From assembly GCA_016789905.1 (NCBI GenBank), contig JAEUQC010000060.1, positions 112,368-176,367 of the forward strand: a stretch of DNA of 64,000 nt, given 5' to 3'. The notes beneath the pieces were generated by a model, which was not told the DNA's origin, did no database searches, and was given only the letters and a program-made list of their open reading frames with translations. This document shows positions 15,530 through 25,730 of this stretch, piece after piece. The position numbers were made by a program, and so were the translations under genes. The DNA is from Bryobacterales bacterium. GTDB taxonomy: Bacteria; Acidobacteriota; Terriglobia; Bryobacterales; Bryobacteraceae. Position 1 is the first letter of the stretch. Every line of letters begins with the position of its first letter.

Positions 15530-17526
15530 CCGCGATCGCCCAATGGCAGAAGGAGAACGGCGCTTATTTGAGCGCGTCGATTGAGTGGCTGAAACTGCGC
15601 TTGCAAAAACTCGCGGCGGAAACGGCCCAGCGGGATGGCGCGGACCTGCGCGCCATGGAGGCACAAGTCCTGGCGGCGGCCGCCGCTCGGGAACAAGCGG
15701 CGGCCACGGCGCCGCCCCCAAGTTTGGATCTGCTGGCCGTGCAGTTGCGCCTCACGCGGTTCGAAGCGGAGGTCGTACTGCTGTGCGCCGCCATGGAACT
15801 GGACACCCGCGTAGCGGGACTCTGTGCGCAGGCTATGGGGAACCGCGAACTGGCGTATCCGACGTTCGCACTCGCGCTGTCGTTGTTTGAAGCGCCGGCC
15901 TGGGAGTCCATTTCCCCGCAACGGCCATTGCGGCACTGGCGGCTGATTGAAGTGCATCCGGGTCCAGCGCAGCCACTGACGCTGGCGCCGTTGCGGCTGG
16001 ATGAGCGCGTGCTCAATTATGTGAAGGGGCTCAACGCGCTCGATCCGCGACTGGCACTGCACGTGCGTCCCGTGGCGCCTGTCGCTGAAGGCGCGCTGCC
16101 ACCGTCGCAGGCGGCAAGCGTCGCGGCGGTGCGGGAACGCTGGTCGCTGGCGCCAAAAGGAGAGCCTCCGCCGGCGGCAATCCTGCTAGGCCCGGATATT
16201 GAGGCAAAGCTCCTGGTGGCGGCCATGCTCGCCGGGCAACTCGATCGCCAGTTATTTCGGATTGGAGTGGACTCTTTTCCGGCCGGCATTGAAGCAATCG
16301 ACGACTTGGCGCGGTTATGGCAACGGGAAAGCGCGCTATTGCCGCTGGCCCTCTATGTGGACGCGCAAACGGATTCTTCGGGCGTGGATGCCGGGCTTGC
16401 CCTGGATCGCTTCGCCACGCGTGTGGCCCACTCCAACAGCCCGCTGCTGATTGGCCTGCGAGAGCCACTAGGGCGGCTCTCCTGCAACGCGGCGTCCTTT
16501 GACATCGCGCGGCCCACCCGTGCGGAGCAATTCGCGCATTGGACAAGCGTGCTGGGCGACATTCCGGAAGGCGAGCGAAGGCAGGCAGCGTCGCAATTGG
16601 CAAGCCAGTTCAGCATGAACGTCTCCGAGATTTCCGCGTCCGCCGGGGCGACACCACGCGACCCCACCGAGTCCTATGCCAATCGCGTGTGGGATCACTG
16701 CCGGGACCGTTCGCGCCCCAGGCTCGACACGCTGGCGCAGCGCATTGATCCGAAAGCGGAATGGAGCGGATTTGTTGTGGCCGATGAAACAGCCCGCCTG
16801 CTGCGGGAGTTGACAGCGCAAGTGCGATGCCGGAACACCGTCTACGGCGAGTGGGGCTTCGGTGACCGAATGAACCGGGGCATGGGGATTAGCGCGCTGT
16901 TTGCTGGAGAGAGCGGGACCGGCAAGACGATGGCGGCGGAAGTGATCGCCAACGACCTGCGCCTGACGCTTTACCGGATTGACCTGAGCCAGGTGGTGAG
17001 CAAGTATATCGGCGAGACGGAAAAGAACCTGCAACGGGTTTTCGACCTGATGGAGGGGAGCGGCGCGATTCTGTTTTTCGACGAAGCGGACGCGCTGTTC
17101 GGCAAACGCAGCGAGGTGCGCGATAGCCACGACCGCTACGCCAATATCGAAGTGAACTATCTGCTGCAGCGGATGGAAAACTACGGCGGCGTGGCCATAC
17201 TCGCCACAAATATGCGGAGCGCTTTGGACCAGGCATTTGTGCGGCGGCTACGGTTTATTATTCCCTTTAGCTTTCCCGGCCCGGCGGAGCGGCGTGAACT
17301 TTGGCAACGGGCCTTTCCCGAGGCTGTTCCGAGAGAGGACCTGGATTTTGACCGTTTATCGCGCCTCAACCTGAACGGAGCCGGCATCCACAGTGTGGCG
17401 GTGAACGCGGCGTTTCTGGCCGCGCGGGACCAGGCGCGTGTATCCATGCCGCTCATTCTGCTGGCTGCGCGCACCGAGTTCCGAAAGATGGAACGGCCGA
17501 TGAGCGAAACGGAGTTTCGGGCTTAG
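15526..17526 (+). CDS. AAA+ ATPase (Afp15/Pvc15-like)
   Basis: A 666-residue protein. An N-terminal region of about 400 residues, including a winged-helix-like segment, is followed by a AAA+ module with Walker A GESGTGKT near residue 461, Walker B ILFFDEAD near 514, and the second-region GKRSEVRDSHDRYANIE plus sensor-1 ILATNM. The homologous ATPase is needed for assembly or cargo handling of PVC-like particles in the producing cell. It starts with TTG embedded in the DUF4255 stop (TTGA), so its translation is coupled. The first in-frame alternatives lie well inside the conserved N-terminus. Confidence 0.92.
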   Translation: MTAIAQWQKENGAYLSASIEWLKLRLQKLAAETAQRDGADLRAMEAQVLAAAAAREQAAATAPPPSLDLLAVQLRLTRFEAEVVLLCAAMELDTRVAGLCAQAMGNRELAYPTFALALSLFEAPAWESISPQRPLRHWRLIEVHPGPAQPLTLAPLRLDERVLNYVKGLNALDPRLALHVRPVAPVAEGALPPSQAASVAAVRERWSLAPKGEPPPAAILLGPDIEAKLLVAAMLAGQLDRQLFRIGVDSFPAGIEAIDDLARLWQRESALLPLALYVDAQTDSSGVDAGLALDRFATRVAHSNSPLLIGLREPLGRLSCNAASFDIARPTRAEQFAHWTSVLGDIPEGERRQAASQLASQFSMNVSEISASAGATPRDPTESYANRVWDHCRDRSRPRLDTLAQRIDPKAEWSGFVVADETARLLRELTAQVRCRNTVYGEWGFGDRMNRGMGISALFAGESGTGKTMAAEVIANDLRLTLYRIDLSQVVSKYIGETEKNLQRVFDLMEGSGAILFFDEADALFGKRSEVRDSHDRYANIEVNYLLQRMENYGGVAILATNMRSALDQAFVRRLRFIIPFSFPGPAERRELWQRAFPEAVPREDLDFDRLSRLNLNGAGIHSVAVNAAFLAARDQARVSMPLILLAARTEFRKMERPMSETEFRA

Positions 17527-17527
17527 C

Positions 17528-17794
17528 ATGACCCTGGAGATCCAAATCGACCGTGTGTTGCTGGACGGGTACCCGTTAACAGCGGCGGAGCGGGATCTGT
17601 TTTCGCGAGCCTTGGAAGGGGAGTTAACACGGCTCTTTGCGGAGGCTGGTCCCGCATCGGCCGGCGCCGGAAACCTGACCGCGGCGGCGGTCGTGGCACC
17701 GCCGATTCCCTCGCAGGTCCGGCTTGATGCATCGTCGCTGGGGGCCGAAGTCGCACGGTCCGTTTTTCACGGTATTGGGAGGGCCGGAGTGTGA
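17528..17794 (+). CDS. Small conserved eCIS protein of unknown function
   Basis: An 88-residue protein (IQIDRVLLDGYPLTAAERDLF start, AEVARSVFHGIG end) with an Ala/Pro-rich middle. The two conserved ends look like the short hypothetical proteins that sit beside the ATPase gene in many eCIS clusters. It lies 1 bp after the ATPase stop and overlaps the giant gene's GTG start by 4 bp, so its translation probably feeds that of the giant. A chaperone or loader for the next protein is inference only. Confidence 0.6.
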   Translation: MTLEIQIDRVLLDGYPLTAAERDLFSRALEGELTRLFAEAGPASAGAGNLTAAAVVAPPIPSQVRLDASSLGAEVARSVFHGIGRAGV

Positions 17795-20700
17795 AGTCGA
17801 GCGCGCTGCTTCCCGCCACTGCCGAACCGGAGACTGCGAACACGACGCCCGCGGGAACCGTTGCACAGAAGCCGGAGAACGGCGCCACGAAGTTGAATCG
17901 GGACTTTTCCGTGACGGTGACCGCGGCCGGGGGCGCCAACGGAAACCCTGGCGAGGAACAAGCCGAAGCGGTCCGCGAGTTCTTGCGGCAGCTGCTCGGG
18001 CAGCTTGGTATACCGGAATCAAGGCTCGATATCCGGTTCAATCGCGAAGCCGCCGGCGTTGCCGCAAACTATTCGGCAAACGGAGTTTTCAAAGGCGGGG
18101 TGGTTTATCTCGCTCCCCGCATGGTGACACCGGAAACCGAAAGCGGACGGCGAGTGATGGCGCATGAAGCGGCACACCTGGCGCAGAGTTTTGCGGAAAC
18201 ACCGGCGGCTGCGCCCGAAGATGACTTCGACGTGTTGGAAGCTGCCGAAGCGGAGGCGAATCGGGTGGCGGCCGAGTACGAAGCAACCGGAACGGTGGCG
18301 CCGGTTCAGGTCGCGCTGCCCGCGGCAGCGGTGGTTGGTGACACCGGTGTCAAGGAAACCGGTGAAACAGAGACCACTGTGACCAAACGGAAGCCGGCGC
18401 CGATTGCTTCTGCCGGGAAGACCGCGAAGGCAAGCCGGGAAGCGGAGATCGAACGGATAATCGACCTGCTCTCCTACGGGCTGTTCGACTGGGGAATCAC
18501 CGACAACGACGTGCTGCAGGCGTTGGAGATTCTCGCCATGTACCCGATTCTGACGGCGTGCGGGATCTCACGCGCCATTGGAGAAAAGTACCGCGTCCGG
18601 CTGCTCGAGAATCTGAACCCTCCTCATTACAAGCACTACCGGCGGCAGGTGTTGGCCGTGGCATGGGCGGCGGAGAGCGCAGCGGAGTTTGACGGTTTGG
18701 AAGAAGAGATTCTGAACCCGATGGACCTGGTGGATCTCGATCTGGCGGAGGCCACGGCGATTGCCGACATTCTCGATATGGCGCCGGCAGTGGAGAGGGC
18801 CGCCCGGAACGACCAGGCGCGATCCAAGCGCATTGATGAGATCAAAAAAGCGGCGGATTCCGAAGAGGCCGTCCGAACAATGGAGGAAGCAATAAAAGAC
18901 GCGGCCAAAGCGGAGGAAGCGCCGCAGGGGCCAAGCGAGGACGACAAAGAGGCGGTTGCCAAACTCGTGAACAACATTCGGCTGAAGCTGGATGAGTTCC
19001 ACGTGTCGGATGCCGAGGCGCTGGAATTGCTGGATCGCATGGTGGCGCTCTTGGAAACGCTCGATCCGGCCCCCCTATTCCGGGCGGTGGCGCTGGGAAT
19101 CGGGCCGAAGCTGGTCTCGGAACTGATGGATCAGATCCCGGTGAAGGGTCTCTACGACACAGAGAAGCGGCGCGTTGCGTTTACCCATTTGGCGGCGACG
19201 CGCCCCGCGTTCGTCAACCAGCAGCAGGCGGCGAATCTGATTCTCAGCAGTCCAAACAGCGAAGATGCCTTCCTGGCCTTTCTGTTGGTGAAGGCGATGC
19301 CGGAAATGCCGCGGACAGCCTTCCTGAAGGCCATTCGAATCGATTGGAAGGGGTCGGAAGTCAAGCGTTGGGACGAGTTGATCGCGGCGCTGCCGGTGAA
19401 CATCCGCGAATCGGAGACATTTAACTTTTATACCGGCGCCAAGGAGAAACAGGACGAACAGGCGATATTGGGACAGCTTTTGGACGAGAAGCTCTGGACC
19501 GCGGAGGGCGCGCCGAGGCTGGATGCCGTCATCCGCATGGCCCGCGCGGCGGGGCACGCGGAATTCGTATTCAACCAGTCGAAAACACGACGGGCCGATC
19601 AGATAAAAGGGCTGGAGGAGGTCGTCAAGAAATACCAGCTTTACGCCGAGGGAGTCCGGGATACCTACATCGAAACGAAGCTGGAGACAAAGCCGTGGTA
19701 TCAGGAGGGTTTCCTGGGATCGCTTGCCAACGTCGGCCGCTGGTTGAGCTTCATCGGCAGTTGCCTTGGAAAAATCCGGCTTGCCGAATTTAGCGGGATT
19801 TCGATCGACGCCGATTTGGCGCAGTATCAGGGAATCGAGGGCGGATCGGTTTCCGGCGCACGGTTACGCGAATCCACTGAGGAGGAACGCGACGCGGCAT
19901 ACAAACGCGGCGGTATTCCGGTAAATGTGGCGCGAGCCACGCTGCGCAAGTTCGAAACGATTCTTGAGGCCGAGGAGATTGCAATCGATCACCTGGCCTA
20001 CACCGGCAGCATTGCGGTCACAGCGCAGCCGGTAATTCTGAAGAAGCTCTACGTTGCGGTTACTCACGACGATATTCTGCTCCCTTGGTCTAAACGCAAA
20101 GTACAACGGCTGCATGTGAGTTTCGAATCGGTCACGGTGCGGGATTGCGCAATCGTCCGGCCGGAAAGTATCTACAGCATCAATAGTCTGGTAGTCGACA
20201 AACCGGCGGTGGATGCGGAGAACGTGGGATCGGACAAGCTCGAGGAATCGGGCTTAATGGCCATGTTTACGGCTCTCTTCGATTCCAAAGAGCCGGTCTC
20301 GATATCGGTCGGAATCGGCAAGCTTCGCGCCGACGGCATCGCCACCAGCGGTGGAAGCTGGCTCGATTGGTTCGAAGTGGAAGGGTTCCACCTCCATACC
20401 GGCGGCAATACCAAAGGGTATGAACTCGCATTGCAGGGGTCACTCACGCGACTGAAACGCAGGATTGAGGCCGAGTTGACAGCGGAACTCACCGCCGGAA
20501 CGCCGGAAGAAGCCAAAGAACATCTTACGGCGCGGGAAAACCTGGAAAAGCAATTCATGAAAGTGGAGGCGGAGCTAAAGAGAGGCGCTCGACAGGGCTC
20601 GGTTGTCGATATCCAGTCTTTAAAGGTCTCCGGAGTGGAAGGGCTAACGGAAGACGAACTTGCATTGGCGGACATTCACGGCCAGGGAGAATCACCGACG

Positions 20701-23700
20701 GCCATCATGCCATTGTTCGCCGATCCAAGCTCAATGCGAACAATGGTTACGGGTTCGCGACGGGGCGCGACCTTGAAAGGAAAACTGCCAGGCGAAGAAG
20801 AGTTCAGCATCGACATCTCCAAAATCCGGAACAAAGAGCCGCTGCGGCTCACCGGCGCGATTCCAACGGCGGAGCAGGCCCAAAAAGAGTTCGACGACTT
20901 CATTCGCGACAATAAAGCCAGCCGCACAAAAGAAGGCTACCAGGCGGCGATCGACGCGCTGAAGTTGCGCGCCGATATTGCCCGCCAGTATGAAGAGTTG
21001 GCGAAGAAGGGCGTGCAGTTCTTGAAAGAGCCGGACGAAGTCCGTGACTATCAGGGCTTCCGGAACTGGCTGATCTGGTTTGAAGAAAACCGGGCGACGG
21101 TCATCGAAAAAGTCCTATTGGAAGGGGTTTCCCTCAATATCAGCGGGCAGGGCAATCCGGAGGTAATGGCGACCACGCTTTCTGTGGAAGGCATTACAAC
21201 AAAACGTCCCGATGGCAGCGAGAACCTGAAGATCCGTGAAATTACCGGGCAGGACGCGGGAGTGAGCGCCGTATTCCAAGGCGGGCTCGCCAATGCAAAA
21301 GAGTGGCGGAAGAACCTGGACCAGGCAGGAATCAAGGCCCGCAACCTCACCGTGAAGGACATCCGCCATGCTGGCACCGGCGCCACGATTGAAGAACTGA
21401 CGTTCACCGGAGAGGGCGAAGAAGCAGGTCTCGACGCAACGCTGACGCGAAAAGGCGAGGGCCGCGAAGCGACAGTGGACATTAAGGCCCGCAGAGTAAC
21501 TGCTCGAAACATAAGTATTCCGGCCTACGAAGGACTCTTGAACGCCGAATTGACGCGCCTGTACGGAATCGAAGAGACTGATCGCTCGCTGGAAGAAAAG
21601 CAGCGTATCGAATCGATTGAAGCGATGCTTGGCGATTTGAAGAACATCGACGGGCGAAAGCAGGCGGCCGAAGCGGAGTTGGCGTCGAAGAAGGGAAAAA
21701 CCGCGCGGGACGCCGCGAATAAGAAACTGGCTGCGGTGAACCAGGACTTCAAGGATTGGGAGGAGCGGCTGATAGTCGCCAACCTCTCCATCGACCAGTT
21801 GAATATCTCGATCGGCGGTCTGGGGGACGTGTTCGCCGAAGGCTACAACTTCAGCGACGCGAACTACGAAATCCAAGGAAAGGGCCCAGATGGGCACTGG
21901 CTGGAACGGGCGGAGGCAGGGGGGATCCGGACGCGAACGGCGGCGGGCGATCAGGTGGTTGCCGACAAGATCGTGGCCGGTCCGGTGAGCGGTACGGTAA
22001 AGAAGATTGAAAACGGGTATGAGCTGAAGGACTTCAAAATCCAGTCGCTCGCGTTGACCGGCGTTTCCTACCGTAGTGGCGATATTTTCGTGCAGTCCAC
22101 GGGCGAAAGCCAACTGGCGGACATCGTCATATCGGCAACGATGACCTCGACAGAGAGCGGGACGAACCTCACTCTCACTTCGGTCACGATTGGAAAGCTC
22201 GTCGCCAGCGGCATCCGGTATGAAGATGCGGAGAAGAGCGTTACGGTTCCTTCGGGCGAGTTGATCGGTATATCGCTAACCGGAATGGAGGTCTACCTGC
22301 CGAGCAAGTCCGCCGAAAAAGCGGGAGCGAAGAAAGCCTATTCCGGAACCGTGGAAATAGCCGGCATGAAGAAACTGGCCGTGGGTGCGTTGACGGGTGG
22401 GTACGGCATTGGAGCAACTCTGAACGCAGCGCCAAAGGACGCGAAGGCTATCAAGGTAAACCTGGCCAAGAGCGGTGAGATAACAGTGGATTTGCAGGGC
22501 ATCCACGGATGGGCACGCGTCGATGAGTTGGGCACCAAGAACAAAGTGATTGTCCAATTCAAGAATTTGCGGGGCCAGGTGGTGAAGAATGGCGACAACA
22601 TCTCGATTCGGGCGCTGCAACTCGGCGAACTCAGCCTGAGCCAGATGCATTGGGACGCCAGTGGCAAGATCATCGACATCAACGACAGAGTGACCGTAAG
22701 CGGCATTGAAGTGGATGCGGAAGTGGAAATGGGGCCGAAGCCCGCCAAGCCAGGTGCCAAGGCCAAGAAAAAGACAGAGGATGGCAAGGAAGAAGAGCCA
22801 GAGAAGGAGTTGAAGTCAGTCAAGATCAGCAAACTGAAGGCGGCCGACATTCTGGCCAAGAGCGTGGTTGTAACGCTGCCCGCTGTAGCGGAAGACAAAG
22901 CGAAGGGAATCGAGGCAAGCAAGCAGAAGCGGTTCGAGCTGGAAGAGGCAAACATTCGCGGGCTCCTGGTGACGGGCACAAACATTCTTCGCACCGGCGG
23001 AACACTTGCGTTGCAGGACGGAAAGTTCGAAGTGACAAAGAGCCTGTCCATCACCAACCTGCAGGCAACGGTGGGGGACATCACCAAGGAAGAGATCAAG
23101 CGGGCCACGATCAGCACCAAGATGTACGGCAAAGAGGCCGAAGAACCGGGCAAGGGAGGCCGCGAACTCAGCGCGACGCTGACGGCGAAGGACGGCACCA
23201 TTCTGCGCATCGGCCGGACAGACCAGGTGACGCTGGCCGATATCGCCGCCGGCAAGTTCGACACGAGTGGGACGAAACCAAAGCTTGAATCCGGCGTGGC
23301 CGTGGACAAAGTTGTGTTGAACGGCATCACCACGGGCGACATCATCATTAAGGACGACGAGATCTCCGTCTCCGATATAGAGATCGCCGGACCGGTGGAC
23401 GTCACCGCGGTCACGTGGCTGGGCGATGGCAAAGCGGTGAAAGCCGACGCGATTAGCTTCACCGAAGTAGTCAAGGTCGGTAAAGTAGACGCCAAGTTCG
23501 ATGTGACAACAACCACCGGGCCCGACGGCACCCCGAAGACGAAATCAGAGATCAAGACTTTAGTGATCGACAACATTTCGGCTCCGAAAATTACGGGAAC
23601 GAATGTCACCTACTCTGGACCACTGAAGAGCAAGACAGGCTCTCGCCACGTGGATGTCGTGCTGCCGAAGGCGACAATCAACGGATTTGAAATCGAACAG

Positions 23701-25092
23701 GTGTCCAAGGATTTCGCCACCACGATTCTGAAACTGAACCCGAAGTTCCAGAGCGCCAGCGTTGAGTCGTTCGCGTTGACATTGACCGACACCGTCGCCG
23801 GAATGGTGAAGACCAAGAAACTCGGCGCGAACATCAGCGCCGGCGCCTTCCGGGCGACGACCGTTTTCAAGACCACCGGAGCAGGCACGGCGGCGGAAGC
23901 AACCGAACTGAGCGACGGTGTTTTCGAACTCGATTCCCTTGGACTGCGCGAAATCACCGCGACTTTGAGTGGCGACGGCAAGGACCGGACCGTGGATCTG
24001 AAGTCGAAGTTCCTCGGCAACCTGGGCGGAACAGAAGCGGGAGCAGACGCGACAAACTTGAGTTATAAAACCAGCGACGGCGTCGCGCGCGTTGGAAGCA
24101 TGGCGCTGCATGGGGTTCGTTACATCGACCCGAACCTTGGGTTGACGCTCGACATCCAGGAGGCGCTAGTGCCCCAGACGGTTTCGATTCCGGAAAAGGG
24201 ACCCATCACGATTCCGGAAGGGAAGATCACCAACGCTTACTTCAAGATCGACGATTTGATGGCGCTTCGATCAGGTAAGAAGGACGACACCGATTCTGGG
24301 ATTGACACAACACAGTTTTACAACATGCTGGACCATGTCAACGGGCATCTAAACGCCGACGTTTTCGTCTCCTTCTCGGCGCTCGGCCAGGAAGTATTTC
24401 CACTCCGAATCCCCATCACCGACGGTAAGTTCAATTTCGATGAAGTCCGCAAGAACGCACTCTGGCTCCGGAATCGCGCGGTGTCCGACTTGGAGATGGA
24501 GCGGCAAGGAGACGACATTTTCTACGTAGACTTCCTGGCCCTGGAGGTCCTGGGCTTCAACGTTCTCACCTGGACGCCGGACTCTGACGCGGAACTCGAA
24601 GAGATGAAGAACAACACCGTGCGAATCAAGCGCATTGTGCGTCCGGAAGTGCATCATCTGGTCCAGTTCGCGTCCGACGTAAGCGGGGACCCCGGCGATC
24701 CGTCGATGGCCGATGAGGTCGAGTTACGAGACGTGGACGCAAAGCTCAGCCTTACCGGACAGGTTCCCCTCGATCTCGGCGAACTTGGAAAGTTGCGGCT
24801 CGGCCTGCCCGGGAAGGACGCCATGACGGACCTGATCGTGAACTCCAAGGGCTCGCACCACATGACGTGGAGCCTGGGAACGCTGGGCGTCGCCATCGAT
24901 TCGCTGAATATCAAAGGCAACAAGGTGAAAGGCGAGAAGGCGGGCGGGGCGTTGATTGAGATCAATGGCATTAAGGAGGGCACGCTTGATTTCACGAATG
25001 GAAAGGTGATGAAGCCCGGCAAGATTGAAGGCACCATCAGCGAAGCCAAGGTATCGAATCTCTCAGTGGAACTGGCGGAGGACGAGAAATGA
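17791..25092 (+). CDS. Giant DUF4157 (HExxH) eCIS protein, 2433 residues
   Basis: The GTG start overlaps the previous stop (GTGA). Residues 1-60 are disordered. Residues ~60-165 form a DUF4157/eCIS-core domain with VVYLAPR and HEAAH at 125-129, plus acidic candidates for a third zinc ligand at 150-155. Residues ~185-655 are mainly helical and begin with LLSYGLFDWGITDNDVLQAL, a motif I associate with other eCIS DUF4157 proteins. From ~660 to the end the chain is beta-rich and quasi-repetitive: strands of the type KLVASGIRY, KLKAADILAKSVVV and KITGTNVTYSGP recur, broken by a Lys/Glu linker near 1657. Very few cysteines, no signal peptide and no membrane helix. Candidate roles are a cargo toxin or protease, a tape measure, or a tube-filling scaffold. 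The locus has no other tape-measure candidate. Confidence 0.85.
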   Translation: MKSSALLPATAEPETANTTPAGTVAQKPENGATKLNRDFSVTVTAAGGANGNPGEEQAEAVREFLRQLLGQLGIPESRLDIRFNREAAGVAANYSANGVFKGGVVYLAPRMVTPETESGRRVMAHEAAHLAQSFAETPAAAPEDDFDVLEAAEAEANRVAAEYEATGTVAPVQVALPAAAVVGDTGVKETGETETTVTKRKPAPIASAGKTAKASREAEIERIIDLLSYGLFDWGITDNDVLQALEILAMYPILTACGISRAIGEKYRVRLLENLNPPHYKHYRRQVLAVAWAAESAAEFDGLEEEILNPMDLVDLDLAEATAIADILDMAPAVERAARNDQARSKRIDEIKKAADSEEAVRTMEEAIKDAAKAEEAPQGPSEDDKEAVAKLVNNIRLKLDEFHVSDAEALELLDRMVALLETLDPAPLFRAVALGIGPKLVSELMDQIPVKGLYDTEKRRVAFTHLAATRPAFVNQQQAANLILSSPNSEDAFLAFLLVKAMPEMPRTAFLKAIRIDWKGSEVKRWDELIAALPVNIRESETFNFYTGAKEKQDEQAILGQLLDEKLWTAEGAPRLDAVIRMARAAGHAEFVFNQSKTRRADQIKGLEEVVKKYQLYAEGVRDTYIETKLETKPWYQEGFLGSLANVGRWLSFIGSCLGKIRLAEFSGISIDADLAQYQGIEGGSVSGARLRESTEEERDAAYKRGGIPVNVARATLRKFETILEAEEIAIDHLAYTGSIAVTAQPVILKKLYVAVTHDDILLPWSKRKVQRLHVSFESVTVRDCAIVRPESIYSINSLVVDKPAVDAENVGSDKLEESGLMAMFTALFDSKEPVSISVGIGKLRADGIATSGGSWLDWFEVEGFHLHTGGNTKGYELALQGSLTRLKRRIEAELTAELTAGTPEEAKEHLTARENLEKQFMKVEAELKRGARQGSVVDIQSLKVSGVEGLTEDELALADIHGQGESPTAIMPLFADPSSMRTMVTGSRRGATLKGKLPGEEEFSIDISKIRNKEPLRLTGAIPTAEQAQKEFDDFIRDNKASRTKEGYQAAIDALKLRADIARQYEELAKKGVQFLKEPDEVRDYQGFRNWLIWFEENRATVIEKVLLEGVSLNISGQGNPEVMATTLSVEGITTKRPDGSENLKIREITGQDAGVSAVFQGGLANAKEWRKNLDQAGIKARNLTVKDIRHAGTGATIEELTFTGEGEEAGLDATLTRKGEGREATVDIKARRVTARNISIPAYEGLLNAELTRLYGIEETDRSLEEKQRIESIEAMLGDLKNIDGRKQAAEAELASKKGKTARDAANKKLAAVNQDFKDWEERLIVANLSIDQLNISIGGLGDVFAEGYNFSDANYEIQGKGPDGHWLERAEAGGIRTRTAAGDQVVADKIVAGPVSGTVKKIENGYELKDFKIQSLALTGVSYRSGDIFVQSTGESQLADIVISATMTSTESGTNLTLTSVTIGKLVASGIRYEDAEKSVTVPSGELIGISLTGMEVYLPSKSAEKAGAKKAYSGTVEIAGMKKLAVGALTGGYGIGATLNAAPKDAKAIKVNLAKSGEITVDLQGIHGWARVDELGTKNKVIVQFKNLRGQVVKNGDNISIRALQLGELSLSQMHWDASGKIIDINDRVTVSGIEVDAEVEMGPKPAKPGAKAKKKTEDGKEEEPEKELKSVKISKLKAADILAKSVVVTLPAVAEDKAKGIEASKQKRFELEEANIRGLLVTGTNILRTGGTLALQDGKFEVTKSLSITNLQATVGDITKEEIKRATISTKMYGKEAEEPGKGGRELSATLTAKDGTILRIGRTDQVTLADIAAGKFDTSGTKPKLESGVAVDKVVLNGITTGDIIIKDDEISVSDIEIAGPVDVTAVTWLGDGKAVKADAISFTEVVKVGKVDAKFDVTTTTGPDGTPKTKSEIKTLVIDNISAPKITGTNVTYSGPLKSKTGSRHVDVVLPKATINGFEIEQVSKDFATTILKLNPKFQSASVESFALTLTDTVAGMVKTKKLGANISAGAFRATTVFKTTGAGTAAEATELSDGVFELDSLGLREITATLSGDGKDRTVDLKSKFLGNLGGTEAGADATNLSYKTSDGVARVGSMALHGVRYIDPNLGLTLDIQEALVPQTVSIPEKGPITIPEGKITNAYFKIDDLMALRSGKKDDTDSGIDTTQFYNMLDHVNGHLNADVFVSFSALGQEVFPLRIPITDGKFNFDEVRKNALWLRNRAVSDLEMERQGDDIFYVDFLALEVLGFNVLTWTPDSDAELEEMKNNTVRIKRIVRPEVHHLVQFASDVSGDPGDPSMADEVELRDVDAKLSLTGQVPLDLGELGKLRLGLPGKDAMTDLIVNSKGSHHMTWSLGTLGVAIDSLNIKGNKVKGEKAGGALIEINGIKEGTLDFTNGKVMKPGKIEGTISEAKVSNLSVELAEDEK

Positions 25093-25721
25093 AGAAGAAA
25101 GCACCGCTGCCGTCCAGCGCGGCGCCCGCGGCCCCCACAACGCAGCCGGCACAGAAGCAACCGCAGCCGGCAGCGCCGCCCGTGCCAACCGCCGCGCCGG
25201 ACGCGAATAAAGAGGCAAACAAACCCGCTCCGGCGGACAACCCGCCCGGAGCCAATTTGAGCGAAGTACCGGTCACCAGCCCGGTTTCGCCAGAAGGGCC
25301 CAGGCCAGCCAGCGTCTGGAGTCCCCCGCCAAATTTCTTCAAGCTCGATCCGCCGTCTCTCGAACTGATGGACTGGGCGGCTCTGCGGAAGCCCTTTCTC
25401 GACCGAGGCGCGATGATGTCAGGCCGGGACGGAGCCAGTATCGAAACCAGTTGGATGCAGTTTTACAAGGGAATGTTTTGGGCCACAGGCAACACCAAAC
25501 TCGCCGCCGCTTACGCCAATTTCGCCATCCCCAACTACATTGATTTGAGCCTCCGCGCCGACGGCTACAGCACCACGGTAGAGCGCTTCGACCGCGAGAC
25601 CGAGCGCCTGCTTCCGCCAGGCCAAGGCCTTGGCAAAATCGTGGTGCCACTAATAACGCCGGACACACTGAGCTGGAGCGTTGAAAAACTCACCGGCAAA
25701 AAGATCGACTTCCATTTCTAA
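25089..25721 (+). CDS. Pro/Ala-rich companion of the giant protein, unknown function
   Basis: A 210-residue protein starting in a 4-bp overlap (ATGA) with the giant gene. Residues 1-85 are a low-complexity Pro/Ala/Gln tract (AQKQPQPAAPPVPTAAP). Residues ~90-210 are an ordered, aromatic-rich domain (SWMQFYKGMFWATGNTKLAA; FAIPNYIDLSLRADGY). I do not recognise this domain. The coupling suggests a partner of the giant protein such as an adaptor, immunity protein or chaperone. The disordered N-terminus resembles leader regions proposed to load eCIS cargo, so it might itself be a small cargo. Confidence 0.6.
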   Translation: MKKKAPLPSSAAPAAPTTQPAQKQPQPAAPPVPTAAPDANKEANKPAPADNPPGANLSEVPVTSPVSPEGPRPASVWSPPPNFFKLDPPSLELMDWAALRKPFLDRGAMMSGRDGASIETSWMQFYKGMFWATGNTKLAAAYANFAIPNYIDLSLRADGYSTTVERFDRETERLLPPGQGLGKIVVPLITPDTLSWSVEKLTGKKIDFHF

Positions 25722-25730
25722 GGGAACCCA

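Noticed and set aside
21115..22113. Long minus-strand ORFs inside the giant gene, e.g. 332 and 423 codons at 21.1-23.6 kb
   Set aside because: High-GC antisense shadows with no recognisable domains and biased Arg/Ser-rich composition, lying within a continuous plausible sense gene.
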